Shown: positions 9,064-18,053, counted from the first letter of the stretch. The stretch: 64,000 bases of DNA from an uncultured Flavobacteriaceae bacterium (GCA_943788165.1 CALSPF010000002.1:186001-250000), one strand, 5' to 3'. Translations and numbers: made by a program. The notes: generated by a model from the sequence alone, not told the origin.

Positions 9064-9494
9064 TACATACAAGGCATTTTATCGATACGCCCCTGATGAC
9101 GACCCCCTTCAAATTCGGTTTTAATATAGGTTTCTACCATAGCCAATGCTTGAGGAATGGATATATAACGTGCGGGCAAACTTAAAATATTTGCATTGTT
9201 ATGTTCTCTGGCAAGAGCAACAATTTCTTTTGTCCAGCAAAGAGCAGCACGCACTTTTTGGTGCTTGTTTGCCGTCATAGCTGCACCATTTCCACTTCCA
9301 CAAATTATAATTCCTAATTCTACCTTTCCTGAAGAAACATCTTCTGCGACGGGATGAATAAAGTCTGGATAATCTACGCTATCTGGTGTATCCGTACCAT
9401 GATTCATTACGCCGTATCCTTTCTCTTTAAGAAAAGCTACTATTGCTTCTTTGTAGTCTACTCCTGCGTGATCATTACCAATAGAAAAAGTCAT
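9063..9494 (-). CDS. rpiB: Ribose 5-phosphate isomerase B
   Basis: A 143-residue RpiB/LacAB family enzyme that interconverts ribose 5-phosphate and ribulose 5-phosphate in the pentose phosphate pathway. The phosphate-binding start SIGNDHAGVDYKE and the active-site cysteine in IIICGSGNGAAMTANK (Cys65) are present, as is the downstream REHNNANILSLPARYI segment. Start is the only ATG consistent with the family N-terminus. It is divergent from rnr across the AT-rich gap and its stop overlaps the elaA start. Confidence 0.93.
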   Translation of the reverse strand: MTFSIGNDHAGVDYKEAIVAFLKEKGYGVMNHGTDTPDSVDYPDFIHPVAEDVSSGKVELGIIICGSGNGAAMTANKHQKVRAALCWTKEIVALAREHNNANILSLPARYISIPQALAMVETYIKTEFEGGRHQGRIDKMPCM

Positions 9495-9987
9495 ATTTCA
9501 TGTTTTTTGTAAAAGTACACAATGCAGATAAGTATGTGAATAAGTGCTGTTATTAATTAGATAAAATGTTGATAAGTTCTAATACGGTAGAGGACTATTT
9601 TACTTTGTTTGTATATCTAAAAAAAAAATCCGCACTATGAAAAAGAGTTGTTGTTTTCAATACATTTTTTATAAGCAAAAAGATGGGGTTTATTAACCTT
9701 GTTTTTTGCTTTTAACATTGAAAGATACAACCAAATTGAGTTATAAACGGATGTTGATAAATATTCTATTTAACTAAAAAAGAAAAGATTGCATTATTCA
9801 TAAGCGGTTTTTATGTAGTTAATAAGTCTATAAATTTAATATAACCTAAACCTAAGACAGAAAGTAATACCGCTATTAACACCCTATTATATCCATCGTT
9901 TTATTTTAAATTTCAAAAAAAAAAAAATGTAATATGTAATAGTTGTGAATAAAAGAGAACTCTTTCCAATTTTAATGAACTAGCTTT
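9495..9987. other. AT-rich intergenic region with four DnaA-box-like sites; candidate oriC
   Basis: No convincing gene is present in this 490-base gap between divergent rpiB and rnr. It holds two exact TTATNCACA matches on the minus strand (TTATTCACA at 9535-9543 and 9944-9952) and two TTATCAACA copies, one mismatch from TTATCCACA (9567-9575 and 9752-9760). All four point the same way. The sequence is extremely AT-rich, including a 13-A run near 9915-9927. Clustered DnaA boxes plus an easily melted region is the usual build of a bacterial origin, and in Bacteroidetes the origin is not always beside dnaA. The same 9-mer TTATTCACA also occurs once inside the SCO gene (8481-8489), so chance copies exist. 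Confidence 0.4.
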
Positions 9988-9988
9988 G
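9981..9988 (+). promoter_or_regulatory. Putative -7 box (TAGCTTTG) for rnr
   Basis: Exact match to TAnnTTTG, only 8 bases before ATG 9997. If used, it rules out the upstream in-frame GTG at 9988 as the start and makes the transcript nearly leaderless. Confidence 0.5.
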
Positions 9989-9996
9989 TGGAATAT

Positions 9997-12171
9997 ATGG
10001 GAAAAGGAAAAAACAACAACCGTCATATTGAGAAGAAGATACTTTCTTTTTTTCGCGAAAATCCATCCAAAGAATACAACTACAAACAAATAGCTGCAGT
10101 TTTAGAAATCAAGGATACTAAGGGTCGGAATGAATTAATCAAATCACTTAATTTAAATGTTTCTAGTAAGCAATTACTCAGCCCAAGTAAAGGGAAGTAT
10201 AAACTTGCACAAACAAAAAAGCAATACCACCAAGGACGTCTAGAAGTAACCTCATCGGGGCGCGGTTTTGTTATTTGTGAAGAATTAGAGCATGATATTG
10301 CGATACCTAAAAATGCAATTAATAAAGCCTTTAATGGTGACCAAGTAGAAGTGTATTGTTATAGAAGAAAAAGCAACGGTAGTTTTGAAGGTGAGATTGT
10401 AAAAATAGTAGAGCGCAATAAAATTGATTTTGTTGGTGTTCTTCAAATTGAAAAAAGTTACGCTTTTGTATTAACGCGAAATGCTCGCATGTACACTGAT
10501 TTTTTTATTGATAAAAAACAGTTGACAGATGAATATAAAGATGGAGATAAGGTTTTGGTTCGTTATACAGACTGGCCAAAAAAAGCAGAATCCCCCTATG
10601 GCACATTAATTGAAAATTTTGGGCCTCCCGGGGAAACAGCAACAGAAATGCATGCTATTTTATCTGACTATGGTTTACCATTACGTTTTCCTGATGAAGT
10701 TGAAGCAGCAGCTACGGCTATTGATCAATCCATTTCAAAAGATGAAATTAAAAAAAGACGGGATTTCCGTGATATATTAACTTTCACAATAGACCCCAAA
10801 ACGGCTAAAGATTTTGATGATGCATTATCTTTTCAACAATTAGACGATGATCTTTTTGAAGTAGGTATTCATATTGCAGATGTATCGCACTACGTTCAAC
10901 CAAATAGTATACTAGACGAGGAAGCTTTGGCTCGTGCAACATCTGTCTATCTAGTCGATAGAGTTGTGCCCATGCTTCCAGAAGTGTTATCCAATGGTGT
11001 TTGTTCTTTACGCCCCCATGAAGAAAAATATACCTTTTCAGCTGTATTTGAAATCAATTTGAAAGGAGAGTTGAAAAAGGAATGGTTTGGTAAAACAGTT
11101 ATTTATTCTGATCATCGTTTTGCTTACGAAGAGGCACAAGATATTATTAGTTCTGGAACACCAATAGTTAGCGAAGAAAACTCTTTACGCGATGGTTCTT
11201 ATGATGTAGATCAACCAACGTTTAATGCAATTATTACATTAGATAAAATAGCCAAAACCCTTCGAAATAAACGCATGAAAAATGGTGCGCTTTCTTTTGA
11301 TAGAGTTGAAGTAGCATTTAATTTAAAAGAGGATAACACGCCCGAAAGTGTTTTTTTTAAAACCTCACAAGATGCCAATAAATTAATTGAAGAGTTTATG
11401 TTATTGGCGAATAAACAAGTTGCACGTTTTGCGGGCAAAAGAGAGAAAGCTTTACCAATGGTTTACCGTATTCATGATGAACCAGATGCTGATAAATTGA
11501 ATAATTTACAAATGGTTGTCGCTGGTTTTGGGTATAAACTAAATCTCAAAACAAAAAACATAAGCCAATCAATCAATATTCTTTTGCTGGAAACTCAAGG
11601 AAAGCAAGAACAGAATATGATCGATACTTTAACGATTCGTTGTATGAGTAAAGCGGAATATACCACCCAAAATATTGGTCATTATGGTTTAGCTTTTGAT
11701 TTTTATTCCCATTTTACTTCACCAATTCGTCGTTATCCAGATGTGATGGTACATCGTTTATTAGAACAACATTTAACGAACCAAAAAACCGCCCCTGTAG
11801 AAGCGATTGAAGAAGCTTGTGTACATTCTTCACAAAGAGAGATGTTGGCCACCAAAGCAGAACGAGATTCAATTAAGTTCATGCAAATTAAATTTATGGA
11901 AAATCAAATCGGTCAAGTTTTTGAAGGAGTAATATCTGGTGTAACCGATCGAGGTTTGTATGTAGAAATAATTGAAAATAAATGTGAAGGGATGGTTCGC
12001 ATCAAAGATGTTCCTGGAGATTATTATTTTTATGATGATAAAAAGCATTCATTAATTGGTGAGAAAACAAATAAAGTATATCAATTAGGTGATGTTATTT
12101 CTGTTGAAGTAGCTAAAGCAGATCTTATAAAACGCCACCTTGATTTTACTTTTGCTGCAACAGAAGAATAA
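9997..12171 (+). CDS. rnr: Ribonuclease R (3'-5' exoribonuclease)
   Basis: A 724-residue RNB-family exonuclease. Order: a winged-helix-like N-terminus (about 10-65), cold-shock domains (about 75-215), the RNB catalytic domain with the acidic cluster TIDPKTAKDFDDAL (about 264-278) and a C-terminal S1 domain (about 635-715, beginning GQVFEGVISGVTDRGLYVE). It degrades structured RNA including rRNA and mRNA fragments. I chose ATG 9997 over GTG 9988 because a -7 box overlaps the latter. This gene uses noticeably more A/T-ending codons than the genes to its left. Confidence 0.94.
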   Translation: MGKGKNNNRHIEKKILSFFRENPSKEYNYKQIAAVLEIKDTKGRNELIKSLNLNVSSKQLLSPSKGKYKLAQTKKQYHQGRLEVTSSGRGFVICEELEHDIAIPKNAINKAFNGDQVEVYCYRRKSNGSFEGEIVKIVERNKIDFVGVLQIEKSYAFVLTRNARMYTDFFIDKKQLTDEYKDGDKVLVRYTDWPKKAESPYGTLIENFGPPGETATEMHAILSDYGLPLRFPDEVEAAATAIDQSISKDEIKKRRDFRDILTFTIDPKTAKDFDDALSFQQLDDDLFEVGIHIADVSHYVQPNSILDEEALARATSVYLVDRVVPMLPEVLSNGVCSLRPHEEKYTFSAVFEINLKGELKKEWFGKTVIYSDHRFAYEEAQDIISSGTPIVSEENSLRDGSYDVDQPTFNAIITLDKIAKTLRNKRMKNGALSFDRVEVAFNLKEDNTPESVFFKTSQDANKLIEEFMLLANKQVARFAGKREKALPMVYRIHDEPDADKLNNLQMVVAGFGYKLNLKTKNISQSINILLLETQGKQEQNMIDTLTIRCMSKAEYTTQNIGHYGLAFDFYSHFTSPIRRYPDVMVHRLLEQHLTNQKTAPVEAIEEACVHSSQREMLATKAERDSIKFMQIKFMENQIGQVFEGVISGVTDRGLYVEIIENKCEGMVRIKDVPGDYYFYDDKKHSLIGEKTNKVYQLGDVISVEVAKADLIKRHLDFTFAATEE

Positions 12172-12173
12172 CA

Positions 12174-12181
12174 TATCTTTA
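12174..12181 (+). promoter_or_regulatory. Putative -7 box (TATCTTTA) for the head-GIN gene
   Basis: TAnnTTTA variant of the Bacteroidetes -7 element, 15 bases before ATG 12197, immediately after the rnr stop. Confidence 0.35.
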
Positions 12182-12196
12182 ATATAAATTGACTCC

Positions 12197-12871
12197 ATGA
12201 AAAAAACCGTTTTTATTTTCGCTTTAGTGTTTTCATTATTTGTTAATGGCCAAGAAAGAAACGTAGCCATTTCTCCTTTTTTAGGAGTGAAGGTTTATTC
12301 AGGAATTCATGTAAAATTGATTCCTTCGGATGAGAATAAAATGGTTATTTCTGGCGAAAATACAGCGACAGTAGTTTTTACTTTAAAAAAGGATATTTTA
12401 AAAATTCACCATTCTATCGATCAATTGTTAAATCCATCGAATACATATATTGAACTTTATTTTACCGAAAAACTAGATGCTATTCATTCTTATCAAGGGA
12501 GTACAATTGAATCAAAAGCAGAAATACAAACAACCAGTATTGAGATTAAAGCACGAGAAGGATCAAAACAAACGCTAACAATTCTAGCAGAAAAAATAGA
12601 TTCCAATGTAAATACTGGCGCTACACTATCATTAACAGGTAAAGCAACGGCACACGAGTTATCTATTTTAGGTGGCGGCATTTGCGAGGGAGAAAACTTA
12701 ATTACCGAACAATCTATCGTTAAAGTTCGCGCAGGAGGTGTTGCTTATATTTATGCTTCCGAATTGTTTGACGGATCGGTAAGTGTAGGTGGCACTGTTC
12801 GTGTTTATGGCAAACCCACCAAGTTGATTAAGAAGAAAATAATTGGTGGTTCCATTATTGAAATGGACTAA
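12197..12871 (+). CDS. Head-GIN domain (DUF2807) secreted protein
   Basis: A 224-residue exported protein with signal peptide (MKKTVFIFALVFSLFVNGQ). The rest is a DUF2807 'head GIN' beta-helix: an early FLGVKVYSGIHVKLIPSDE segment, then repeated short strands with G-rich turns, including LSILGGGICEGENL and VRVYGKPTKLIKKKIIGGS. The family is described as a putative autotransporter-like adhesin; its role is not known. The rnr/GIN order appears to be usual in Flavobacteria. A terminator hairpin follows directly. Confidence 0.85.
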   Translation: MKKTVFIFALVFSLFVNGQERNVAISPFLGVKVYSGIHVKLIPSDENKMVISGENTATVVFTLKKDILKIHHSIDQLLNPSNTYIELYFTEKLDAIHSYQGSTIESKAEIQTTSIEIKAREGSKQTLTILAEKIDSNVNTGATLSLTGKATAHELSILGGGICEGENLITEQSIVKVRAGGVAYIYASELFDGSVSVGGTVRVYGKPTKLIKKKIIGGSIIEMD

Positions 12872-12873
12872 AA

Positions 12874-12893
12874 AACCCATCCTAAGATGGGTT
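12874..12893. terminator. Bidirectional Rho-independent terminator
   Basis: A perfect 8-bp stem AACCCATC/GATGGGTT around the loop CTAA. A T-rich tract follows on the plus strand (GTGTTTT), and on the minus strand the stem is followed by TTTTTT. It can end the head-GIN gene and also the tRNA-Cys transcript from the other side. Confidence 0.8.
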
Positions 12894-12902
12894 GTGTTTT
12901 AG

Positions 12903-12973
12903 AGGCACCGAGCGGATTCGAACCGCTGTACAAGCTTTTGCAGAGCTCTGCCTAGCCACTCGGCCACGGTGCC
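12903..12973 (-). tRNA. tRNA-Cys (GCA)
   Basis: The reverse complement folds as a full cloverleaf of 71 bases: 7-bp acceptor GGCACCG/CGGTGCC, D-arm GCC/GGC, anticodon stem GAGCT/AGCTT with one G-U pair and loop CTGCAAA giving anticodon GCA, a 4-base variable loop, and T-arm AGCGG-TTCGAAT-CCGCT. The discriminator base is U, as expected for cysteine. CCA is not encoded. It lies 27 bases downstream of folB on the same strand and may be co-transcribed with it. Confidence 0.95.
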
Positions 12974-13000
12974 GTGCTGCAAAAATACAGTTTTTATTTT

Positions 13001-13366
13001 TTAATTTGACGTTCTTTTTGCTTTTCGTTCAACACTTACATAACCCACATCACCACCAATTGGAGGGTTAATTTTTGCAACTTCCACTTGTACGGTCTGT
13101 ACCGATATATGCTTGCTTAAAATTTCGCCTATGATTCGTTGTACAACGGTTTCCAGTAATTTTGAACGCTGCTTCATTTCACGGTAAACAATACCATAAA
13201 TGTGCACATAATCAACAGTGTCTTTTAGATCATCACTTATACAAGAAACAGAAAGGTCTGTTTCTACCTCAACATGAACAATATAATCGCTTCCTATTTT
13301 TGCTTCTTCGTCTAAGCAACCATGGTTGGTGTGAATTTTTATATCACGTACACGAATAATTCCCAT
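13001..13366 (-). CDS. folB: Dihydroneopterin aldolase
   Basis: A 121-residue FolB-family enzyme that cleaves dihydroneopterin to 6-hydroxymethyl-dihydropterin in folate synthesis. The N-terminus (GIIRVRDIKIHTNHGCLDEEAKIG) and the VDYVHIYGIVYREM, ETVVQRI and VAKINPPIGGDV segments match the family in order. The catalytic Lys lies in VEVAKINPP. It is divergent from glnS and upstream of tRNA-Cys. Confidence 0.92.
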   Translation of the reverse strand: MGIIRVRDIKIHTNHGCLDEEAKIGSDYIVHVEVETDLSVSCISDDLKDTVDYVHIYGIVYREMKQRSKLLETVVQRIIGEILSKHISVQTVQVEVAKINPPIGGDVGYVSVERKAKRTSN

Positions 13367-13381
13367 AAATATAATTTTAGG

Positions 13382-13389
13382 TAAAGATA
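13382..13389 (-). promoter_or_regulatory. Putative -7 box (TATCTTTA) for folB
   Basis: On the minus strand, 15 bases before the folB ATG. It is a TAnnTTTA variant; no clear -33 element. Confidence 0.35.
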
Positions 13390-13431
13390 TAAAGACAGAT
13401 GAAAAAGGCTACTTCCCCCTATGCTTTTTAA

Positions 13432-13439
13432 TATCTTTG
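13432..13439 (+). promoter_or_regulatory. Putative -7 box (TATCTTTG) for glnS
   Basis: Exact TAnnTTTG match 13 bases before the glnS ATG at 13453. Confidence 0.5.
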
Positions 13440-13452
13440 TAAAAAACAATCC

Positions 13453-15129
13453 ATGTCTGAAGAGAAAGCATCTTTGCATTTTATAGAACAAATCATAGAA
13501 GACGATTTGTCTAACGGTTTTGATTCATCAAAAATTCGTTTTCGTTTCCCCCCGGAACCCAATGGATTTTTACATGTAGGTCACTTAAAGGCAATTGCAC
13601 TCAATTTTAATTTAGGCCAGCGCTACAATGCCCCGGTCAACCTTCGTTTTGATGACACCAACCCTGTCAAGGAGAACCAAGAATTTGTCGATGCAATCAA
13701 AGAAAACATTGAATGGCTTGGTTTTGCCTGGGACAAGGAATGTTATGCATCGGACTATTTTCAACAACTCTATGACTGGGCAGTTTATCTCATAAAAGAA
13801 GGGAAAGCTTATATCGATTCGCAAGATTCTGAGGCCATGGCACAACAAAAAGGGACTCCAACGCAAGCGGGAGAAAACAGTCCTTTTCGTGATCGGCCAA
13901 TAGAGGAAAACCTTTTTTTATTCCAAGAAATGAAAGACGGTAAACACAAAGAGGGTACCCATGTCTTGCGTGCAAAAATAAATATGGCTTCTCCAAATAT
14001 GCTCTTGCGTGACCCCATCATGTACCGCATATTATTCAAACACCATCACCGTACTGGAGATCAGTGGTGCATTTATCCAATGTACGATTGGACCCATGGA
14101 GAGTCCGATTATATAGAACAAATATCTCACTCCTTGTGTACGCTAGAGTTTAAGCCTCACAGAGACCTTTACGAGTGGTTTTTAGGCCAATTGCCTAGCT
14201 CGGAAGACCTAAGCCCTTATCAGCGCGAATTTGCCCGCCTAAACCTCTCTTATACGGTAACGAGTAAAAGAAAGTTGGCTCAGCTGGTTGAAGAAAATCA
14301 CGTGAATGGATGGGATGATCCACGTATGCCTACCATTTCTGGCATGAGAAGACGCGGTTACCCACCCCAGGCATTGATTAATTTTGTTAATACGGCAGGG
14401 ATTTCTAAAAGAGAAAACGTGATAGACGTTTCCTTGCTTGAATTTTGTGTGCGTGAAGAATTGAACAAAACAACCGCACGGGTAATGGCCGTTGTCAATC
14501 CGGTTAAATTGGTCATTACAAACTACCCAGACGGACAAGAAGAAAAGCTTACCGCAATAAACAATCCTGAAGACGATAGTCAGGGTTCTCGTTCACTTCC
14601 TTTTTCCAAGGAAATCTATATAGAGCGTGAAGATTTTAAAGAGGAAGCCAACCGTAAGTTCTTCCGTCTTACTCTTGGGAAAGAAGTGCGTTTAAAAAAT
14701 GCTTACATAATTAAAGGCGAATCTGTAGTAAAAGATTCAGAAGGAAGTATAACAGAAATACACTGTACGTATGATCCAGACAGTAAAAGTGGTTCAGGCT
14801 CAGAGGCAAGTATGCGAAAAGTAAAAGGAACCATTCATTGGGTAAGTGTAGCACAGGCAGTGGAAGCTACCGTGCATAACTACGACCGTTTGTTTAGCGA
14901 TGAAAGTCCTGATCAACACAAAGAGGCCTCTTTTCTAGACTTTATTAACCCTAGCTCTTTGCACAGCCAGAAGGCAATGGTAGAACCCTCCTTAAGCAGT
15001 CTTGCAAAAGGAGAACGAGTTCAATTCCAACGGTTGGGTTATTATGTTGTGGACAAATCGTCAAGTGAAGATCAACTCGTTTTTAATAAAACAGTTGGCT
15101 TACGAGATACTTGGGCTAAGAAGCAGTAG
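13453..15129 (+). CDS. glnS: Glutaminyl-tRNA synthetase
   Basis: A 558-residue class I aminoacyl-tRNA synthetase that charges tRNA-Gln directly. The HIGH signature appears as FPPEPNGFLHVGHLKA (HVGH at residues 41-44) and KMSKS as VTSKRKL near residue 270. Residues after about 340 form the two anticodon-binding beta-barrels. The length equals the usual GlnRS length. The 3' end overlaps the convergent slipin gene by 14 bases. Presence of glnS implies that the separate gltX need not be non-discriminating for Gln. Confidence 0.96.
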   Translation: MSEEKASLHFIEQIIEDDLSNGFDSSKIRFRFPPEPNGFLHVGHLKAIALNFNLGQRYNAPVNLRFDDTNPVKENQEFVDAIKENIEWLGFAWDKECYASDYFQQLYDWAVYLIKEGKAYIDSQDSEAMAQQKGTPTQAGENSPFRDRPIEENLFLFQEMKDGKHKEGTHVLRAKINMASPNMLLRDPIMYRILFKHHHRTGDQWCIYPMYDWTHGESDYIEQISHSLCTLEFKPHRDLYEWFLGQLPSSEDLSPYQREFARLNLSYTVTSKRKLAQLVEENHVNGWDDPRMPTISGMRRRGYPPQALINFVNTAGISKRENVIDVSLLEFCVREELNKTTARVMAVVNPVKLVITNYPDGQEEKLTAINNPEDDSQGSRSLPFSKEIYIEREDFKEEANRKFFRLTLGKEVRLKNAYIIKGESVVKDSEGSITEIHCTYDPDSKSGSGSEASMRKVKGTIHWVSVAQAVEATVHNYDRLFSDESPDQHKEASFLDFINPSSLHSQKAMVEPSLSSLAKGERVQFQRLGYYVVDKSSSEDQLVFNKTVGLRDTWAKKQ

Positions 15130-16063
15130 ATCCCTTCCCGCCTTTTTTCTTCAACAAGTTTTGTTCTTTCATGGCCTCTCCTACCATATTACTTGCGGTG
15201 AACGAAGCAACCATATTGTTTAACATATCACTCCCTGCCTGAGGTGAATTAGGGAGCAAAATTAAGTTGCTGTTTGTTTCTTCACCAATGGATTGAAGGG
15301 TGTCATAATGTTGAGTAACAACGATCAATGCTGAAGCTTCTTGTGAATTAATCCCGACACCGTTAAGCACATCAACGGATTCTTCTAGACCTCGTGCAAT
15401 TTCACGACGCTGATCTGCAATTCCTTGCCCTTGTAACCGTTTGCTTTCTGCTTCAGCTTTTGCCTTCTCGACAATTAAAATACGCGCTGCATCTCCTTCA
15501 TATTGAGCAGCTACTTTTTCACGTTCGGCAGCATTAATTCTGTTCATGGCTTCTTTAACTTGAGCGTCTGGATCAATATCAGTTACCAAAGCTTTTATGA
15601 TGTCATAGCCATAGTTGATCATCGCATCATTTAATTCTCTTTTTACAGCATTTGCAATGTCATCTTTTTTCTCAAACACATCGTCCAATTTCATTTTTGG
15701 TACTTCAGCACGAACAACATCAAAGACATAAGAAGTGATTTGATCTTGAGGATAGTCAAGTTTGTAAAAAGCATCATATACCTTTTCGGCAAGTACTTTA
15801 TATTGGACCGAAACCTTTAATTTGACGAACACATCGTCTTTTGTTTTGGTTTCAACAATAACATCAAGTTGTAAGATTTTTAGACTCATTCGTCCAGCTA
15901 CACGATCAATCAAAGGAATTTTAATGTGCAGTCCAGATTGACGTATGGCTAAAAAACGGCCAAAGCGTTCTATGATGGCGGATGTTTGCTGTTTAACAAT
16001 AAATAAACCGGAAAGGATCAGTAAAACGGCAATGAAAATTATAATGTAAGATATGATGTCCAT
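15116..16063 (-). CDS. SPFH/band-7 slipin-type membrane protein
   Basis: A 315-residue stomatin/QmcA-like protein. An N-terminal membrane anchor (IISYIIIFIAVLLILSGLFIV) is followed by the SPFH domain (about residues 25-185: AIIERFGRFLAIRQSGLHIKIP) and an Ala/Glu-rich coiled coil (about 180-240, with EAESKRLQGQGIADQRREIARG). Such proteins form large membrane-associated assemblies that often regulate membrane proteases such as FtsH. It starts 10 bases after gltX and should be co-transcribed with it; no NfeD partner is present. Confidence 0.87.
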   Translation of the reverse strand: MDIISYIIIFIAVLLILSGLFIVKQQTSAIIERFGRFLAIRQSGLHIKIPLIDRVAGRMSLKILQLDVIVETKTKDDVFVKLKVSVQYKVLAEKVYDAFYKLDYPQDQITSYVFDVVRAEVPKMKLDDVFEKKDDIANAVKRELNDAMINYGYDIIKALVTDIDPDAQVKEAMNRINAAEREKVAAQYEGDAARILIVEKAKAEAESKRLQGQGIADQRREIARGLEESVDVLNGVGINSQEASALIVVTQHYDTLQSIGEETNSNLILLPNSPQAGSDMLNNMVASFTASNMVGEAMKEQNLLKKKGGKGSTAS

Positions 16064-16073
16064 AGATGTAGAT

Positions 16074-17552
16074 TTATAAAGTTGTTATATTAATTAGTCG
16101 CTCTAATCGTCTTAAAGTTACATCTTTTCCAAGAATTTCAAGTATACTAAACAGTTCTGGACCAGAAAGTCCGCCAACAATAGCAATACGTGTTATTTGC
16201 ATAAATGCCCCTAAGCCGATACCGTTTGCTTCCCCCTTTTGAACAAAAGCATCTTTTAATTCACTCAATTCGTTTTCTTTTACGCTTTCTGAGATTAATT
16301 CAAGAACTGTTTTTATATCAAATTTACCAATGCGTTTCATCGCCTTTTCATCATAGTCTTCCGGATCTTTTAAAAAGAATTCTGTCGCTTTTTCCAGATC
16401 ATTCATCAGCACCAGTCTTTCTTTTACTAGGTCAACAATAGTGACTGTTTTTCCCCCATATACATCATTGAGCGATTCAACTATTCTGGGGAATCGGTTT
16501 ATCAACTCATCTGCAGTTATGGACGCTAGGTGTTGTTGGTTTATCCATTTTGCTTTTTCAAAATCAAAACGAGCACCACCCTTTTGTACATTGGCAACAT
16601 CAAACTCTTTTTCCATTACGGCTAAAGTCATCAATTCTTCTTCCCGCTTTGGGCTCCACCCCAATTGTGCAATGTAATTTAGGTGTGCTTCAGGTAGAAA
16701 TCCAGATTCTCGGTACCCAAGGGTCTCATTCCATTGAATTGGAAACACGGGATATCCGTTCTTGTCCCCATCTCTTTTGCTTAACTTCCCTTTTCCTGAA
16801 GGATTCAGAATTAACGGAAGGTGCATAAATTTTGGTGGATTCCATCCAAAAGCATCATATAAAAGCTGATGTATTGGCAAAGAAGGCAACCACTCCTCTC
16901 CGCGAATAACAGTTGTTATTTTCATCAGATAATCGTCTACCACATTGGCAAAATGGTAGGTGGGCATTCCGTCTTTTTTCATTAAGATTTTATCCTCTAG
17001 TTCGTTGCTGTTTACACGCACACTTCCGCGAACCAAATCACTTGCCATCACTTCCGTATCAGCATCAACCTTAAGGCGGATGACAACATTTCCCTCTTTA
17101 AGCTTATTCGCTGTTTCTTCTTTCGAATTGGTGAGACTATTATCAAAAAGCATGCGGTTTTGTGCATTGTACTTAAACCCCCCTTTTTCCTTTTCGTCTT
17201 TTTCTCTGGCCAATCCCAGCGCCTCCCCACTGTCAAAAGCATAATAAGCTTTCCCGTTTTCGATCAATTCCAGCATGTGTTTTTGATAAATGTCTTTTCG
17301 TTCGCTCTGACGGTATGGACCATATTTCCCCCCTTTTATGGGATCTTCATCGGGAGATATTCCGGTCCAGGCTAAACTTTCATGAATGTATGCTTCACTG
17401 TTATCAACCTTTCTGTTTTGATCGGTATCTTCCACCCTTAGTACAAAGATTCCTCCGTGTTTACGCGCATATAAATAGTTAAATAATGCTGTTCGAAGCC
17501 CTCCAATATGTAATGGCCCGGTTGGGCTGGGTGCAAAGCGTACGCGTTCCAT
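16074..17552 (-). CDS. gltX: Glutamyl-tRNA synthetase
   Basis: A 492-residue class I synthetase. I take the ATG at 17552, which gives the standard start MERVRFAPSPTGPLHIGG with HIGH as HIGG; a longer frame upstream has no family similarity. The KMSKS motif is seen as GKGKLSKRDGDKNG near residue 255. A -7 box lies 15 bases upstream. The downstream slipin gene follows after 10 bases. It faces ybeY across a 72-base divergent promoter region. Confidence 0.95.
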   Translation of the reverse strand: MERVRFAPSPTGPLHIGGLRTALFNYLYARKHGGIFVLRVEDTDQNRKVDNSEAYIHESLAWTGISPDEDPIKGGKYGPYRQSERKDIYQKHMLELIENGKAYYAFDSGEALGLAREKDEKEKGGFKYNAQNRMLFDNSLTNSKEETANKLKEGNVVIRLKVDADTEVMASDLVRGSVRVNSNELEDKILMKKDGMPTYHFANVVDDYLMKITTVIRGEEWLPSLPIHQLLYDAFGWNPPKFMHLPLILNPSGKGKLSKRDGDKNGYPVFPIQWNETLGYRESGFLPEAHLNYIAQLGWSPKREEELMTLAVMEKEFDVANVQKGGARFDFEKAKWINQQHLASITADELINRFPRIVESLNDVYGGKTVTIVDLVKERLVLMNDLEKATEFFLKDPEDYDEKAMKRIGKFDIKTVLELISESVKENELSELKDAFVQKGEANGIGLGAFMQITRIAIVGGLSGPELFSILEILGKDVTLRRLERLINITTL

Positions 17553-17567
17553 GAGATAAATTTTTGA

Positions 17568-17575
17568 CAAATATA
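17568..17575 (-). promoter_or_regulatory. Putative -7 box (TATATTTG) for gltX
   Basis: Exact TAnnTTTG match on the minus strand, 15 bases before the gltX ATG; supports the short start at 17552. Confidence 0.5.
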
Positions 17576-17612
17576 GTGGGTATTGCCGATTCCTGCATCC
17601 TATAAGTTTGGC

Positions 17613-17620
17613 TATATTTG
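17613..17620 (+). promoter_or_regulatory. Putative -7 box (TATATTTG) for ybeY
   Basis: Exact TAnnTTTG match only 4 bases before ATG 17625, implying a leaderless or almost leaderless ybeY-mnmG transcript. Confidence 0.5.
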
Positions 17621-17624
17621 CACT

Positions 17625-18053
17625 ATGGATGAAGAAATTCAATTTATTGATTCCCCTAGTTATTCCCCTAAGGAAAATGTATTGACCGAATGGCTTCAAT
17701 CGTGTGCGCACCATTATAACGTACAGATTGAGCAATTGCAATACTCCTTTGTCTCTGAGGATCACCTTTTGTTGTTGAATAAAACCTACTTAGATCACGA
17801 CACCCATACTGACATCGTTACGTTTAGTTATGCACAGCTACCTTTTGTGGAAGCTGAAATTTATATTTCCTCCTCTCGTTTGGAAGACAACGCCGCTAAG
17901 TTTAGCGAAACAACTGAAAATGAGCTGCTTAGGCTTTTGTCTCATGGTTTTCTACACTCCATAGACTATCTTGACAGTACTGCAGAAGAAAAACGTTTAA
18001 TGCGCGAGCAAGAGGATCTTTGTATCCAATTGTTTCACGTGAAACACAAATAA
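17625..18053 (+). CDS. ybeY: Endoribonuclease/rRNA maturation factor YbeY
   Basis: A 142-residue YbeY-family protein needed for 16S rRNA 3'-end maturation and ribosome quality control. The start at 17625 follows the -7 box and fits the family N-terminus. The metal motif reads SHGFLHSIDYLDSTAEEK: the first two histidines of HGxLHxxGxDH are kept, but the Gly is Asp and the third His position is Asp. Bacteroidetes YbeY proteins commonly lack the third His, so it is not evidence of decay. mnmG starts 1 base after the stop. Confidence 0.9.
   Translation: MDEEIQFIDSPSYSPKENVLTEWLQSCAHHYNVQIEQLQYSFVSEDHLLLLNKTYLDHDTHTDIVTFSYAQLPFVEAEIYISSSRLEDNAAKFSETTENELLRLLSHGFLHSIDYLDSTAEEKRLMREQEDLCIQLFHVKHK

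Noticed and set aside
17553-17765. N-terminal extension of gltX
   Set aside because: The extra 71 residues have no synthetase similarity, overlap ybeY and lie upstream of the -7 box.
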